A stretch of DNA of 9,873 nt from a bacterium (lineage in GTDB: Bacteria; JAHJDO01), in NCBI GenBank assembly GCA_030631525.1, contig DAOVKY010000014.1, forward strand, positions 1-9,873, in the 5' to 3' direction. How positions within the stretch are numbered: position 1 is the first letter of the stretch; each line of letters opens with the position of its first letter. The notes beneath the pieces were generated by a model. It saw nothing but the letters and a program-made list of their open reading frames with translations. It made no database searches and was not told the DNA's origin. Below are positions 1 through 6,954 of the stretch, one piece after another. The position numbers and the translations under genes are program-made.

Positions 1-1
1 C

Positions 2-1426
2 CAGAAGTACATATCAGAATATTCGGATAACATTGATTATTCAAAGAACATTGTTTCAGTAATTCTTGCAGCTGGTCATGGGAAAAGACTTAAAACAGAA
101 TCACAGAAAGTATTACATAAAGTATGGGGAATCCCTTCTGTAAAAAGAATAGCAGAATCTGCTAAGCAAGGTCTTGCATGTAAAAATCAGATCATTGTTG
201 TTGGGCATAAGGCTATTGAAGTAATTGATACAATAGGCAAGACCAAGAATACAGTTTTTGTTTATCAGAATGAACAAAAAGGAACAGGCCATGCTGTGAA
301 AATAGCGCTTGATGCGTTGGGAAACAAGTTTAAAGGCAATGTGTTTATATTCCCTGGAGATATGTGTCTTATGGACTCAGACACAATCAGAAGATTTGGC
401 AAATGCTTTGAGTCCCTGAACTCAGATATGATGCTTGCTACCGGCATTTATAAAGGGCCTCCTGAGCTAAATTATTATGGCAGAATACTCCACCAGGTCT
501 CACAAGATTCTCAAGATCATAAAATAATAGACCTGATTGAACATAAAGATATACTTAAGCTTACAAACAGCCAAAAGAAAGAGAAACTTCTCCAGAACAA
601 TGAATTCAACTCGGGAATGTATGCTTTCAAAGTAAATAAGCTCATTAAACATATTAATGAGATAGGGACTGATAATGTTAAGAAAGAGAGATATATCACT
701 GATATGGTGAAAATTTATAACAGATTAGGACTTTCTGTAGATGGTTTTAAAATAGAAAATCAGGATTTAATCATTGCTTTCAACAATAAGACTGTCCTTA
801 AATATATGGAATCGGTTCTAAGAAAAAAATATTACGAGCAATTAAAGAACATAATAACTATCCAGGATGAAGAAAAATTCTTTATACATGAACAGGTAAT
901 AAAAGACATTATTAAACAGGATAAAAAATATGGGCCTTTGGATATTTCAATAGGAGAAGATGTTTATATCTCAAGTGGTGTCAAGCTGAATAAGGGAGTT
1001 ACCATAGGTAGGCACACTGTGCTTGATGGCAATATTGTGCTTGGAGAAAACGCGTGGATTGATAAAAACGTCAATATTTCAACATATCAGGATCAAACAC
1101 TAAAAATCGGGGAGAATTCCCAAATTCTGCAGGGAGATATTATTAAAGGAAACACTACTATTGGGAAAAATGTCAGAATTGAATCCAGCGTTAATATAAC
1201 AGGCAGTGATGAATTCCCTACACGTATTAGTGATAATTGCTTAATCAAGGGAACTAGTTATATCTTTGGGTCAATAATAGAAAAAGATAACTGGATTGAA
1301 CATTCTGTTCTTATAAAGCAGCGTGTGTGCAGAACAATAAGGAAAGATAGTAGTATACAAAAAGTCAAATATATTCTTCCACTGCCTCAGGGAATTGATT
1401 CCCTTGAATCATTAGAAAAAGAGTAG
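2..1426 (+). CDS. GlmU-like nucleotidyltransferase with left-handed beta-helix C-terminus (5' partial)
   Basis: Probably a UDP-N-acetylglucosamine pyrophosphorylase (UTP + GlcNAc-1-P) of the cytoplasmic cell-envelope precursor pathway. The frame is open to the left edge, so the start is not visible; 474 residues are seen, against about 456 in E. coli GlmU. Numbering from the first visible codon, the nucleotidyltransferase domain spans about 18-270: ILAAGHGKRL at 21-30 with the catalytic-type Lys36, QNEQKGTGHAV at 89-99, the metal-type Asp120 in PGD, EHKD at 180-183, EFNSG at 201-205 and the Asn pair at 261-262. All match GlmU motifs in order. Residues about 314-445 show hexapeptide repeats of a left-handed beta-helix, but the GlmU acetyltransferase signatures (GHLTYLGD-like and NYDG-like) are absent. 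About 20 residues precede the usual N-terminus, so there may be an extension or a fusion upstream. It may therefore be only a pyrophosphorylase, or act on another sugar phosphate. No symbol is given for that reason. Confidence 0.85.
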   Translation, partial: QKYISEYSDNIDYSKNIVSVILAAGHGKRLKTESQKVLHKVWGIPSVKRIAESAKQGLACKNQIIVVGHKAIEVIDTIGKTKNTVFVYQNEQKGTGHAVKIALDALGNKFKGNVFIFPGDMCLMDSDTIRRFGKCFESLNSDMMLATGIYKGPPELNYYGRILHQVSQDSQDHKIIDLIEHKDILKLTNSQKKEKLLQNNEFNSGMYAFKVNKLIKHINEIGTDNVKKERYITDMVKIYNRLGLSVDGFKIENQDLIIAFNNKTVLKYMESVLRKKYYEQLKNIITIQDEEKFFIHEQVIKDIIKQDKKYGPLDISIGEDVYISSGVKLNKGVTIGRHTVLDGNIVLGENAWIDKNVNISTYQDQTLKIGENSQILQGDIIKGNTTIGKNVRIESSVNITGSDEFPTRISDNCLIKGTSYIFGSIIEKDNWIEHSVLIKQRVCRTIRKDSSIQKVKYILPLPQGIDSLESLEKE

Positions 1427-1451
1427 AGCAACTCAGTATCAAAATAGTGAT

Positions 1452-3554
1452 ATGAAACATAAGTTCGCTGTCTTTGCATTATTAGCTCTCTGTTTTTTAA
1501 TGTTCACTCATCACTCTTCACTTTCCACTGCTTACTGTTCCTCCAATATACCATGGTGGGATTCTGATTTTAAATGCAGAAAGACTGTTTATCCTCTTTT
1601 ATGGGAAAAGACCCAACAATCCTCCAGCATAGCATACACAGTTTTTACTACTGGTGGCCTTATAAATGATAATGGTTCTGACATAAGAGTAATAGATAAC
1701 TCTGGTAATATTGTGCCATATAAATTGATACATTGTAATCCACTTGGCAAGACAAAGATCATATTTGAGGCTAAAACCAGTTTCGAAAATTACTATATTT
1801 ACTTTAATAATCCAAATGCGCAACCTGCGAACTATAACTGGGATCCTCTACATACAGGACTTTTACTGGAAACCAGAAAACTTGGCTCGGGATACTGCAA
1901 GAATTGGCGACAGATGAAAAGACTACTGGATAGAAATAAACAGACATATGGAAAAGGATATGTCTCTAACATTTTTCAGGGCTATAACCTATTTGGTCCG
2001 TCTGAAAGATTTATTAGTATCTATAGCGGACATATATACTGTGCCCAAACAGGCCTGTACTGGTTTGCAACTGCTTCGGATGATGCCTCTTTTTTATTCA
2101 TAGATAATAGACTTGTTACACAGTGGCCTGGAGGTCATGGAGCATCTGGTGGAGTCTATGGCAAATACAGAGGGAAAATTCATCTTAAAGCAGGCATACA
2201 CAAGATTGACTATTATCATGCTCAATTCAGTGGTGTTACCACCGCTGTAGCAGGATGGAAGAAACCTAAAGACAAATACTTTAAACTTATACTTAAAGAA
2301 GCATTTTTATCACCGGTTCATACTAAAGTAACAAATTTTGAGAAGTATGATAATCCTGTAGCAGCTGATTTTGCATGGAAACAAGTAAGCAATTATAAAA
2401 TAGATAAAAATATCTACTCGTGCTTACAATTTTATAATCTATCAGGAGATCAAAAACTTGGAGGTCTCTGCGTCTGGGACTTTGGAGACGGGACAACCAG
2501 TAAAAAGACAAACCCTCTACATGTCTACCTTCAACCTGGAGAATATAAAGTTAAACTCAAAATATTAGCAGATAAAGTAGTTCTTAAAGATGCTAGAGAA
2601 ATCAGAGGACAGATTAAAAGCACCTCACATGGTCTTGAGATTGAAGTTCCAAATGGAATATGTTTATTCCCTGCTAAAGAGGTTCGGTCAATAGAAAAAG
2701 ACATATCAGACACCTTTAGCCAAAACATAAGAACCATGGATGTTTTTTTTAATAAGGATGAAGATTATAAAAACCGCTCTGGAAAATATACTAAGATTAT
2801 CTCAGAATATCTGAATAAATGCGATTCTCCAAAAACACTCATGGCAAGCATAGACTTCTTTTTGCAGGTTGGAGAGGATTCCCTTGCTGCTAAGGCATGT
2901 AACTTGTTTATAAAACAGTTCAGCAGCCTGGATCCAATTCAAATTGCCAAAGTGTATATAGTCTTAGGTGACTTTTACAAAAACAGCAAAAAAAATCCCA
3001 AACATGCCTTTGAAACATATAAAAAAGTTTTACACACCTGTAATGATAAAAACACAGTTTTACTTGCAAGGCGAAAAATGGCAGATATAGTAGCCTTTGA
3101 CTTTAAAAACTATGACAAAGCTATTATCGAATATAAAGACATCCTGAAAGAATATGAAAATAAAAAAAATGCGCAGATAAAACAAATTCTCATTAATCTT
3201 GGAGATTCTTATAAGGCTCTGGGTGACATCAATAATGCAGCTAAATACTACATTAGTGCATCCAGTAAAAAAGATATTTATATGCAAGGTTACTATATGC
3301 ATACAATCTCAAACTATATAAAAAGAAAAAAGATCAATGATGCTATGGAAAAAATAAAAAAATGGGAAGATCAGTATCCTATGAGTAAACTAGGGTATGG
3401 TTCATTATATAAAGCTGAGTGTTATTATTATACGCAACGCTATTCAGAAGCAATAAAAGAGCTAAATATGTTGATAAAAATCAATCCTGAAAGCACAATA
3501 CTCCAAGAAGCCAGATTATTCCTTGCTCATTGCTACAGAGCTAAAGGGGATTAA
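1452..3554 (+). CDS. Exported PA14 / PKD / TPR multidomain protein
   Basis: A 700-residue protein of unknown function, predicted to be exported. Residues 1-30 form a signal peptide (basic MKHK, then a hydrophobic run to about 18, with a possible cleavage or lipobox-like site near Cys29, not a clear lipobox). Residues about 33-125 begin with PWWDSDFKCRK and resemble the beta-sandwich seen in DUF2341-type surface proteins. Residues about 185-280 look like a PA14 domain (GLYWFATASDDASFLFIDN at 201-219, then a GIHKIDYYH segment), a fold that often binds glycans. Residues about 325-372 are PKD-like, with WDFGDG at 342-347 and a YLQPGEYKVKL strand. Residues about 440-700 are helical with TPR-type repeats (for example ALGDINNAAKYY and YSEAIKELNMLIKINPES). 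The start follows the upstream gene by 25 nt and has no clear ribosome-binding site. A role in surface binding or envelope complex assembly is inferred only. Confidence 0.8.
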   Translation: MKHKFAVFALLALCFLMFTHHSSLSTAYCSSNIPWWDSDFKCRKTVYPLLWEKTQQSSSIAYTVFTTGGLINDNGSDIRVIDNSGNIVPYKLIHCNPLGKTKIIFEAKTSFENYYIYFNNPNAQPANYNWDPLHTGLLLETRKLGSGYCKNWRQMKRLLDRNKQTYGKGYVSNIFQGYNLFGPSERFISIYSGHIYCAQTGLYWFATASDDASFLFIDNRLVTQWPGGHGASGGVYGKYRGKIHLKAGIHKIDYYHAQFSGVTTAVAGWKKPKDKYFKLILKEAFLSPVHTKVTNFEKYDNPVAADFAWKQVSNYKIDKNIYSCLQFYNLSGDQKLGGLCVWDFGDGTTSKKTNPLHVYLQPGEYKVKLKILADKVVLKDAREIRGQIKSTSHGLEIEVPNGICLFPAKEVRSIEKDISDTFSQNIRTMDVFFNKDEDYKNRSGKYTKIISEYLNKCDSPKTLMASIDFFLQVGEDSLAAKACNLFIKQFSSLDPIQIAKVYIVLGDFYKNSKKNPKHAFETYKKVLHTCNDKNTVLLARRKMADIVAFDFKNYDKAIIEYKDILKEYENKKNAQIKQILINLGDSYKALGDINNAAKYYISASSKKDIYMQGYYMHTISNYIKRKKINDAMEKIKKWEDQYPMSKLGYGSLYKAECYYYTQRYSEAIKELNMLIKINPESTILQEARLFLAHCYRAKGD

Positions 3555-3558
3555 TACC

Positions 3559-3587
3559 TTGCTTTTCCTACTACTATATATTAGTAT
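3559..3587 (+). promoter_or_regulatory. Possible weak sigma-70-type promoter for the tRNA/mla transcript
   Basis: In the AT-rich gap before the tRNAs, TTGCTT (3559-3564) and TAGTAT (3582-3587) are 17 bp apart and would place a transcript start about 7 nt before tRNA-His. Each hexamer matches consensus only partly (3/6 and 4/6), and other spacings are possible in this AT-rich stretch. No terminator hairpin separates the upstream gene, so read-through is an alternative. Confidence 0.25.
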
Positions 3588-3600
3588 TATTTAGCATCGT

Positions 3601-3678
3601 GGTGGGTGTAGCTCAGTTGGCTAGAGCGCCAGATTGTGGTTCTGGATGTCGCGGGTTCAACTCCCGTCACTCACCCCA
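3601..3678 (+). tRNA. tRNA-His (anticodon GTG)
   Basis: A full cloverleaf can be folded by eye. The acceptor stem is 3602-3608 with 3668-3674 (one G.U pair), the D stem 3611-3614 with 3624-3627, the anticodon stem 3629-3633 with 3641-3645, and the T stem 3651-3655 with 3663-3667 around TTCAACT. The anticodon GTG is at 3636-3638. G3601 can pair with C3675 as the extra G(-1):C73 pair that identifies histidine tRNAs. The 3' CCA is encoded at 3676-3678. Confidence 0.95.
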
Positions 3679-3682
3679 ATCT

Positions 3683-3756
3683 GCGCCTGTAGCTCAGCTG
3701 GATAGAGCGGCAGACTTCGAATCTGAAGGTCGCCCGTTCGAATCGGGCCAGGCGTA
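3683..3756 (+). tRNA. tRNA-Arg (anticodon TCG)
   Basis: A full cloverleaf: acceptor stem 3683-3689 with 3749-3755 (a terminal G.U pair), D stem 3692-3695 with 3705-3708, anticodon loop CTTCGAA at 3715-3721 with anticodon TCG at 3717-3719, T stem 3732-3736 with 3744-3748 around TTCGAAT, and discriminator A3756. The anticodon stem has a G.A mismatch at its top pair (3710 with 3726). No CCA is encoded, unlike the tRNA-His 4 nt upstream; the next bases are CT and then the mlaE ATG. The two tRNAs are surely co-transcribed. Confidence 0.95.
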
Positions 3757-3758
3757 CT

Positions 3759-4529
3759 ATGAAACCAACTATATATAGCAGAATTGCAGATGCTCTGGAT
3801 TATACAGGAGAAGTCTTAATACTACTGGCAAAAACTGTATATTGGTGTAAAACTGCATTTAAAAATCTAAAACCTATCGCAAAACAAATGCTGGAAATGG
3901 GCGTTTATACGCTTCCTATTACATCTTTAATGTCTCTTTTTACAGGAATGGTGCTTGCTCTCCAGACAGGAACTGAACTTTCAAAATATCACATAGAGCA
4001 CCTGATAGGGTCAATAGTATCAGCCTCCATGTGCAGGGAAATGGGACCTGTTCTTACCGGACTTATAGTTGCAGGAAGAGTCGGCGCATCAATGACAGCA
4101 GAACTTGGAACAATGCAGGTGTCTGAGGAGATAGACGCGCTTAAAACACTGGCAATAAACCCTGTCAAATACCTGGTAATGCCCAGATTTCTGGCATGTA
4201 TAATTATGCTTCCTATTCTGGTTATATACTCAGATTGCGTAGGCATGGCAGGAGGATTTATTGTATCAAAATTCCAAATAGGAGTAGACACCACTACATA
4301 CCTAGATAGCATTAAAAACTTCTTAACAATAAAGGACATATATAGCGGATTGGTAAAGGCATTTGTCTTTGGCATAGTTATCTCAATAATATCATGTTAT
4401 CAGGGATTTAGAACCAGAGGCGGAGCTGAAGGTGTTGGTAAATCAACTACTGCCTCTGTTGTTATTTCGTTTCTATTGATTATAGTGTTTGATTACTTCT
4501 TAACCAGAATGTTTTTTCAAAAGAGCTAA
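3759..4529 (+). CDS. mlaE: MlaE-family ABC permease (phospholipid transport)
   Basis: Integral inner-membrane permease of an MCE/Mla lipid transporter; it pairs with the MlaF ATPase and holds the MlaD ring. At 256 residues it has the family length. The family signature runs through residues 93-128 (REMGPVLTGLIVAGRVGASM, then AELGTMQVSEEIDAL), and a second conserved patch CYQGFRTRGGAEGVGKST lies at 213-230. Hydrophobic segments are near 51-70, 98-112, 141-170, 200-214 and 232-250, with an amphipathic N-terminal helix. The ATG starts 2 nt after the last base of tRNA-Arg. Upstream in frame there is only tRNA sequence back to a stop at 3690, and the next Met is residue 44, so this start is well supported although its only Shine-Dalgarno-like bases (AGG, 3750-3752) lie in the tRNA acceptor stem. 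mlaF follows after 4 nt. Confidence 0.95.
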   Translation: MKPTIYSRIADALDYTGEVLILLAKTVYWCKTAFKNLKPIAKQMLEMGVYTLPITSLMSLFTGMVLALQTGTELSKYHIEHLIGSIVSASMCREMGPVLTGLIVAGRVGASMTAELGTMQVSEEIDALKTLAINPVKYLVMPRFLACIIMLPILVIYSDCVGMAGGFIVSKFQIGVDTTTYLDSIKNFLTIKDIYSGLVKAFVFGIVISIISCYQGFRTRGGAEGVGKSTTASVVISFLLIIVFDYFLTRMFFQKS

Positions 4530-4533
4530 TAAA

Positions 4534-5667
4534 ATGACAGAGTTGGATAAGCTGGATAGAAAAATTAGTTTTAATGAACGCAGAAGATATTCTCGTTTGC
4601 CAATTGAAATAGATATATTAATAAGCACTGAGCCTCCTGAACATACAGCTTTTGCACACCAGGAAGAAAGAAAATCCAAAGATATAAGTGGAGGCGGCAT
4701 CTGTTTTAAGACTAAAAAACAGATAAAAACTAATTCTCTGATACATTTAAGGTTCTCCCTTCCTGATAGCAGTAAAGAAGAAATATCTGCAAAGGGTATT
4801 GTGAAACGGCAGAGAGCAATAGTGATTTCAAATGGAGAAAAATACTATGAAACAGGCCTGGAATTTGCGCAAATAGAGAAAAACGCAAAGCAAACAATTG
4901 TTGAATTTGTAAAAGCTAAAGAAATAATAATTAATATTGTTGACCTGCACAAAAGTTTTGGAGACGAAAAGGTGTTAAAAGGCGTTAATCTTAAAATTAG
5001 ACGCGGAGAAACTATTGTTATTATTGGATGCAGCGGATGCGGCAAGACCGTGCTCTTAAGACATATAATTGGTCTTATAAAACCCGATTCTGGTATAGTA
5101 GAAGTTGATGGAGTTGACGTTACGAGAATCTCGGATGATGAACTTGATAAGACCAGAAGAAAATTCGGCATGCTTTTTCAATCCGCCGCATTGCTTAATT
5201 CTCTTACTGTTGAAGAAAACATAAAACTGGGATTAGGGGAGCACACAAACCTGAGCGAAGAAGATATGGATAAAATAGTCAAAAATAAACTTGGAATAGT
5301 TGGATTAGACGGTACGCAAAGATTAAAACCTGCTAACTTGAGTGGAGGCATGAAAAAGCGAGTTGGGCTTGCAAGAGCAATTAGTATGGACCCGGAAATT
5401 ATGCTCTATGATGAACCTACAACTGGACTTGACCCGGTTAGAGCAGATTCTATTAATAAACTTATTTTAGAGTTTGAGAATACATTGAATACTACATCAA
5501 TAGTAATAACTCATGACATAGTCAGTACATATCAGATTGCAGATCGCATAGCAATGTTATATAATGGTAAGATTATTCAGGTGGGAACTGTTCAGGAAAT
5601 TAAAAATACGGACAGCCCCGTTGTCAAACAGTTTATTACAGGAAGTAATGTGGGTCCTATAACTTAA
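4534..5667 (+). CDS. mlaF: PilZ-MlaF fusion: ABC ATPase with N-terminal cyclic di-GMP-type domain
   Basis: Cytoplasmic ATPase that would power MlaE/MlaD lipid transport. The ATPase covers about residues 131-377 (247 residues, close to a whole ordinary MlaF). It has Walker A GCSGCGKT at 165-172, the MlaF-like GMLFQSAALLNSLTVEEN with Q-loop Gln216, signature LSGGM at 269-273, Walker B MLYDEP at 290-295 and the H-loop His327. Unusually, residues about 15-128 form a PilZ domain: RRYSR at 17-21 (RxxxR), DISGGG at 50-55 (DxSxxG) and a closing GLEF strand at 108-111. Both motifs known to contact cyclic di-GMP are intact. There is no ATG between the two parts and no frame break, so this is a real fusion. 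Known MlaF is regulated by the separate STAS protein MlaB, which is not seen here; PilZ may replace it (inference). Confidence 0.95.
   Translation: MTELDKLDRKISFNERRRYSRLPIEIDILISTEPPEHTAFAHQEERKSKDISGGGICFKTKKQIKTNSLIHLRFSLPDSSKEEISAKGIVKRQRAIVISNGEKYYETGLEFAQIEKNAKQTIVEFVKAKEIIINIVDLHKSFGDEKVLKGVNLKIRRGETIVIIGCSGCGKTVLLRHIIGLIKPDSGIVEVDGVDVTRISDDELDKTRRKFGMLFQSAALLNSLTVEENIKLGLGEHTNLSEEDMDKIVKNKLGIVGLDGTQRLKPANLSGGMKKRVGLARAISMDPEIMLYDEPTTGLDPVRADSINKLILEFENTLNTTSIVITHDIVSTYQIADRIAMLYNGKIIQVGTVQEIKNTDSPVVKQFITGSNVGPIT
4576..4917 (+). other. PilZ domain coding segment within mlaF
   Basis: Encodes about residues 15-128 of the MlaF fusion. It carries the RxxxR motif (Arg17 and Arg21), then 28 residues later DxSxxG (Asp50, Ser52, Gly55), then alternating beta strands as expected of a six-stranded PilZ barrel, and ends in GLEF before a helix that leads into the ATPase. 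Confidence 0.85.
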
Positions 5668-5669
5668 CT

Positions 5670-5674
5670 GGAGG
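5670..5674 (+). promoter_or_regulatory. Shine-Dalgarno site deciding the TTG start of mlaD
   Basis: GGAGG ends 6 nt before the TTG at 5681. It is the only strong ribosome-binding site in the window. It fixes the TTG start, since the next in-frame Met is inside the membrane segment. Confidence 0.85.
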
Positions 5675-5680
5675 TATATT

Positions 5681-6937
5681 TTGAATACTGAAAAGAAGGT
5701 CGGTATAGCATTTTTTGTAGGTATTGTACTGCTTATGGCTCTAACCTTTTGGGTAGGGAAAATCAGATTGTTTGAAAATGGATATATAATAAAAGTCAAC
5801 TTTAGCCAGATAGGCGGACTCAAAAGAGGAGACACAGTAACATTGGCCGGGATGAAAGTGGGGCGTGTTGAAGATTTTGATATAAAAGATAATAAAATAC
5901 AGGTTTCCTTGTGGATAAAAAAAGAAACAATACTCAGGCAAAACTCTATATTCAGCATTAACGATGTAAGTCTCATGGGAGGCAAATATGTTGGCATTAC
6001 AATGGGAACTGCAGATAGCCTTATTCTAAAGCCCGGGAGTATTGTTGATGGTAAAGATTCATATCAACTGGATCAGCTCTTTACTAAAGCAGGGGAAATA
6101 TCAGATAGTATTGGGAAACTTGTAGAAAAAATTGAAAAGGGAGAGGGAACAGCAGGAAAACTCTTAACTGACGAAGAACTTTATAAGAATACTTCTGAGT
6201 TTATGAAATCAGCAAAAGAAACGTCTGATAAAGCGCAAAAAACGTTGATGATATTCGATGGAATTGGGACAGAGGCAAAAGAGATAGTTAAAACAATTAA
6301 GAAAATTGTAAAAAAAATTGATAGAGGAGAAGGCACTGTCGGGAAACTAATTTATGATGAGGAGTTGTACGATGAAGCTAAAAAAACTATGAAATCAGCA
6401 AAAGCTGCCTCTGAAGACGCAAAAGATGTTCTTGGTAAAATGAGAGAAATAAAGACCTGGTTAGGAAGCGAAAGCGTATATTCTGTTAGAGATGGAGCTT
6501 GCAGGAATAAAGGCTATATAAGAATTGAACCTGCTGAGGATAAATATTACCTTGTAGGAGCAAGCAAGCTGGGCACAAGCAATTCAAAAGAGGAGAGATA
6601 TAAAATTGAATATGATGTACAGCTTGCATTAAAATTCTTTGACAATAACCTGACAGTCAGAGGCGGTCTGATAAACTCAGGCGCAGGACTGGGAGCAGAC
6701 TATATGCTCCCTGATAAAAAAACCGTGATCACAGTTGAAGGACACAGCGCTGTTTACAGCTCTCCATTCTTTCTTAGAACAAATCTGAGCTACAGAATAT
6801 GGGAAGATAAAAGCTACTATATGGTTGCCGGAGCAGAAGATATTCTGGACAGACCTTCATTCATGGCAGGTATAAAAATAGAATATAATGACCAGGATAT
6901 TAAATACCTTGTTGGCTTAATGGGCGCAGCAAGATAA
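5681..6937 (+). CDS. mlaD: MlaD-like MCE-domain protein with helical repeats and beta-rich C-terminus
   Basis: Substrate-binding MCE subunit of the lipid transporter, anchored in the inner membrane with its body in the periplasm. It starts at TTG. Residues 7-25 are the single membrane anchor and about 36-112 the MCE domain (GLKRGDTVTLAGMKVGRV at 46-63; VSLMGGKYVGI at 96-106). Residues about 140-258 are charged and helical, with two copies of a KGEGT-GKLL-DEELY motif. Residues about 265-418 are rich in alternating beta strands (YIRIEP, VQLALKFF, LTVRGGLINSG, VITVEG, SYYMVAGAEDIL) and resemble the barrel-like tail found on some long MCE proteins. At 418 residues it is over twice the size of E. 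coli MlaD (183). The long tail may bridge the periplasm, or contact the outer membrane (inference). No MlaC gene is seen nearby. Confidence 0.9.
   Translation: MNTEKKVGIAFFVGIVLLMALTFWVGKIRLFENGYIIKVNFSQIGGLKRGDTVTLAGMKVGRVEDFDIKDNKIQVSLWIKKETILRQNSIFSINDVSLMGGKYVGITMGTADSLILKPGSIVDGKDSYQLDQLFTKAGEISDSIGKLVEKIEKGEGTAGKLLTDEELYKNTSEFMKSAKETSDKAQKTLMIFDGIGTEAKEIVKTIKKIVKKIDRGEGTVGKLIYDEELYDEAKKTMKSAKAASEDAKDVLGKMREIKTWLGSESVYSVRDGACRNKGYIRIEPAEDKYYLVGASKLGTSNSKEERYKIEYDVQLALKFFDNNLTVRGGLINSGAGLGADYMLPDKKTVITVEGHSAVYSSPFFLRTNLSYRIWEDKSYYMVAGAEDILDRPSFMAGIKIEYNDQDIKYLVGLMGAAR
6116..6433 (+). repeat. Two-copy degenerate repeat in the mlaD helical region
   Basis: Residues 146-189 and 208-251 of MlaD (nt 6116-6247 and 6302-6433) align over 44 residues with a period of 62. 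The shared core is [IV]-[EK]K-I-[ED]-[KR]-GEGT-x-GKL-[LI]-x-DEELY, followed by MKSAK. Charged, helix-forming sequence surrounds both. The divergence at the DNA level points to an old internal duplication. Confidence 0.8.
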
Positions 6938-6954
6938 CACACCTATTTTTTTCT

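Noticed and set aside
296..298. GTG as the start of the GlmU-like gene
   Set aside because: The frame upstream encodes the essential LAAG loop and QNEQKGTGHAV motif, so the gene starts further upstream.
1437..1452. Small inverted repeat TATCA/TGATA around the start of the PA14-TPR gene
   Set aside because: A 5-bp stem in AT-rich DNA is expected by chance, and nothing else supports an operator.
3989..4375. Open frame of 128 codons on the - strand opposite mlaE
   Set aside because: It lies fully inside mlaE, which has strong family motifs; its product shows no recognisable motif and no ribosome-binding site.
5557..5997. Open frame of 146 codons on the - strand across the mlaF-mlaD junction
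   Set aside because: It is antisense to two well-supported genes, and its product has no recognisable domain.
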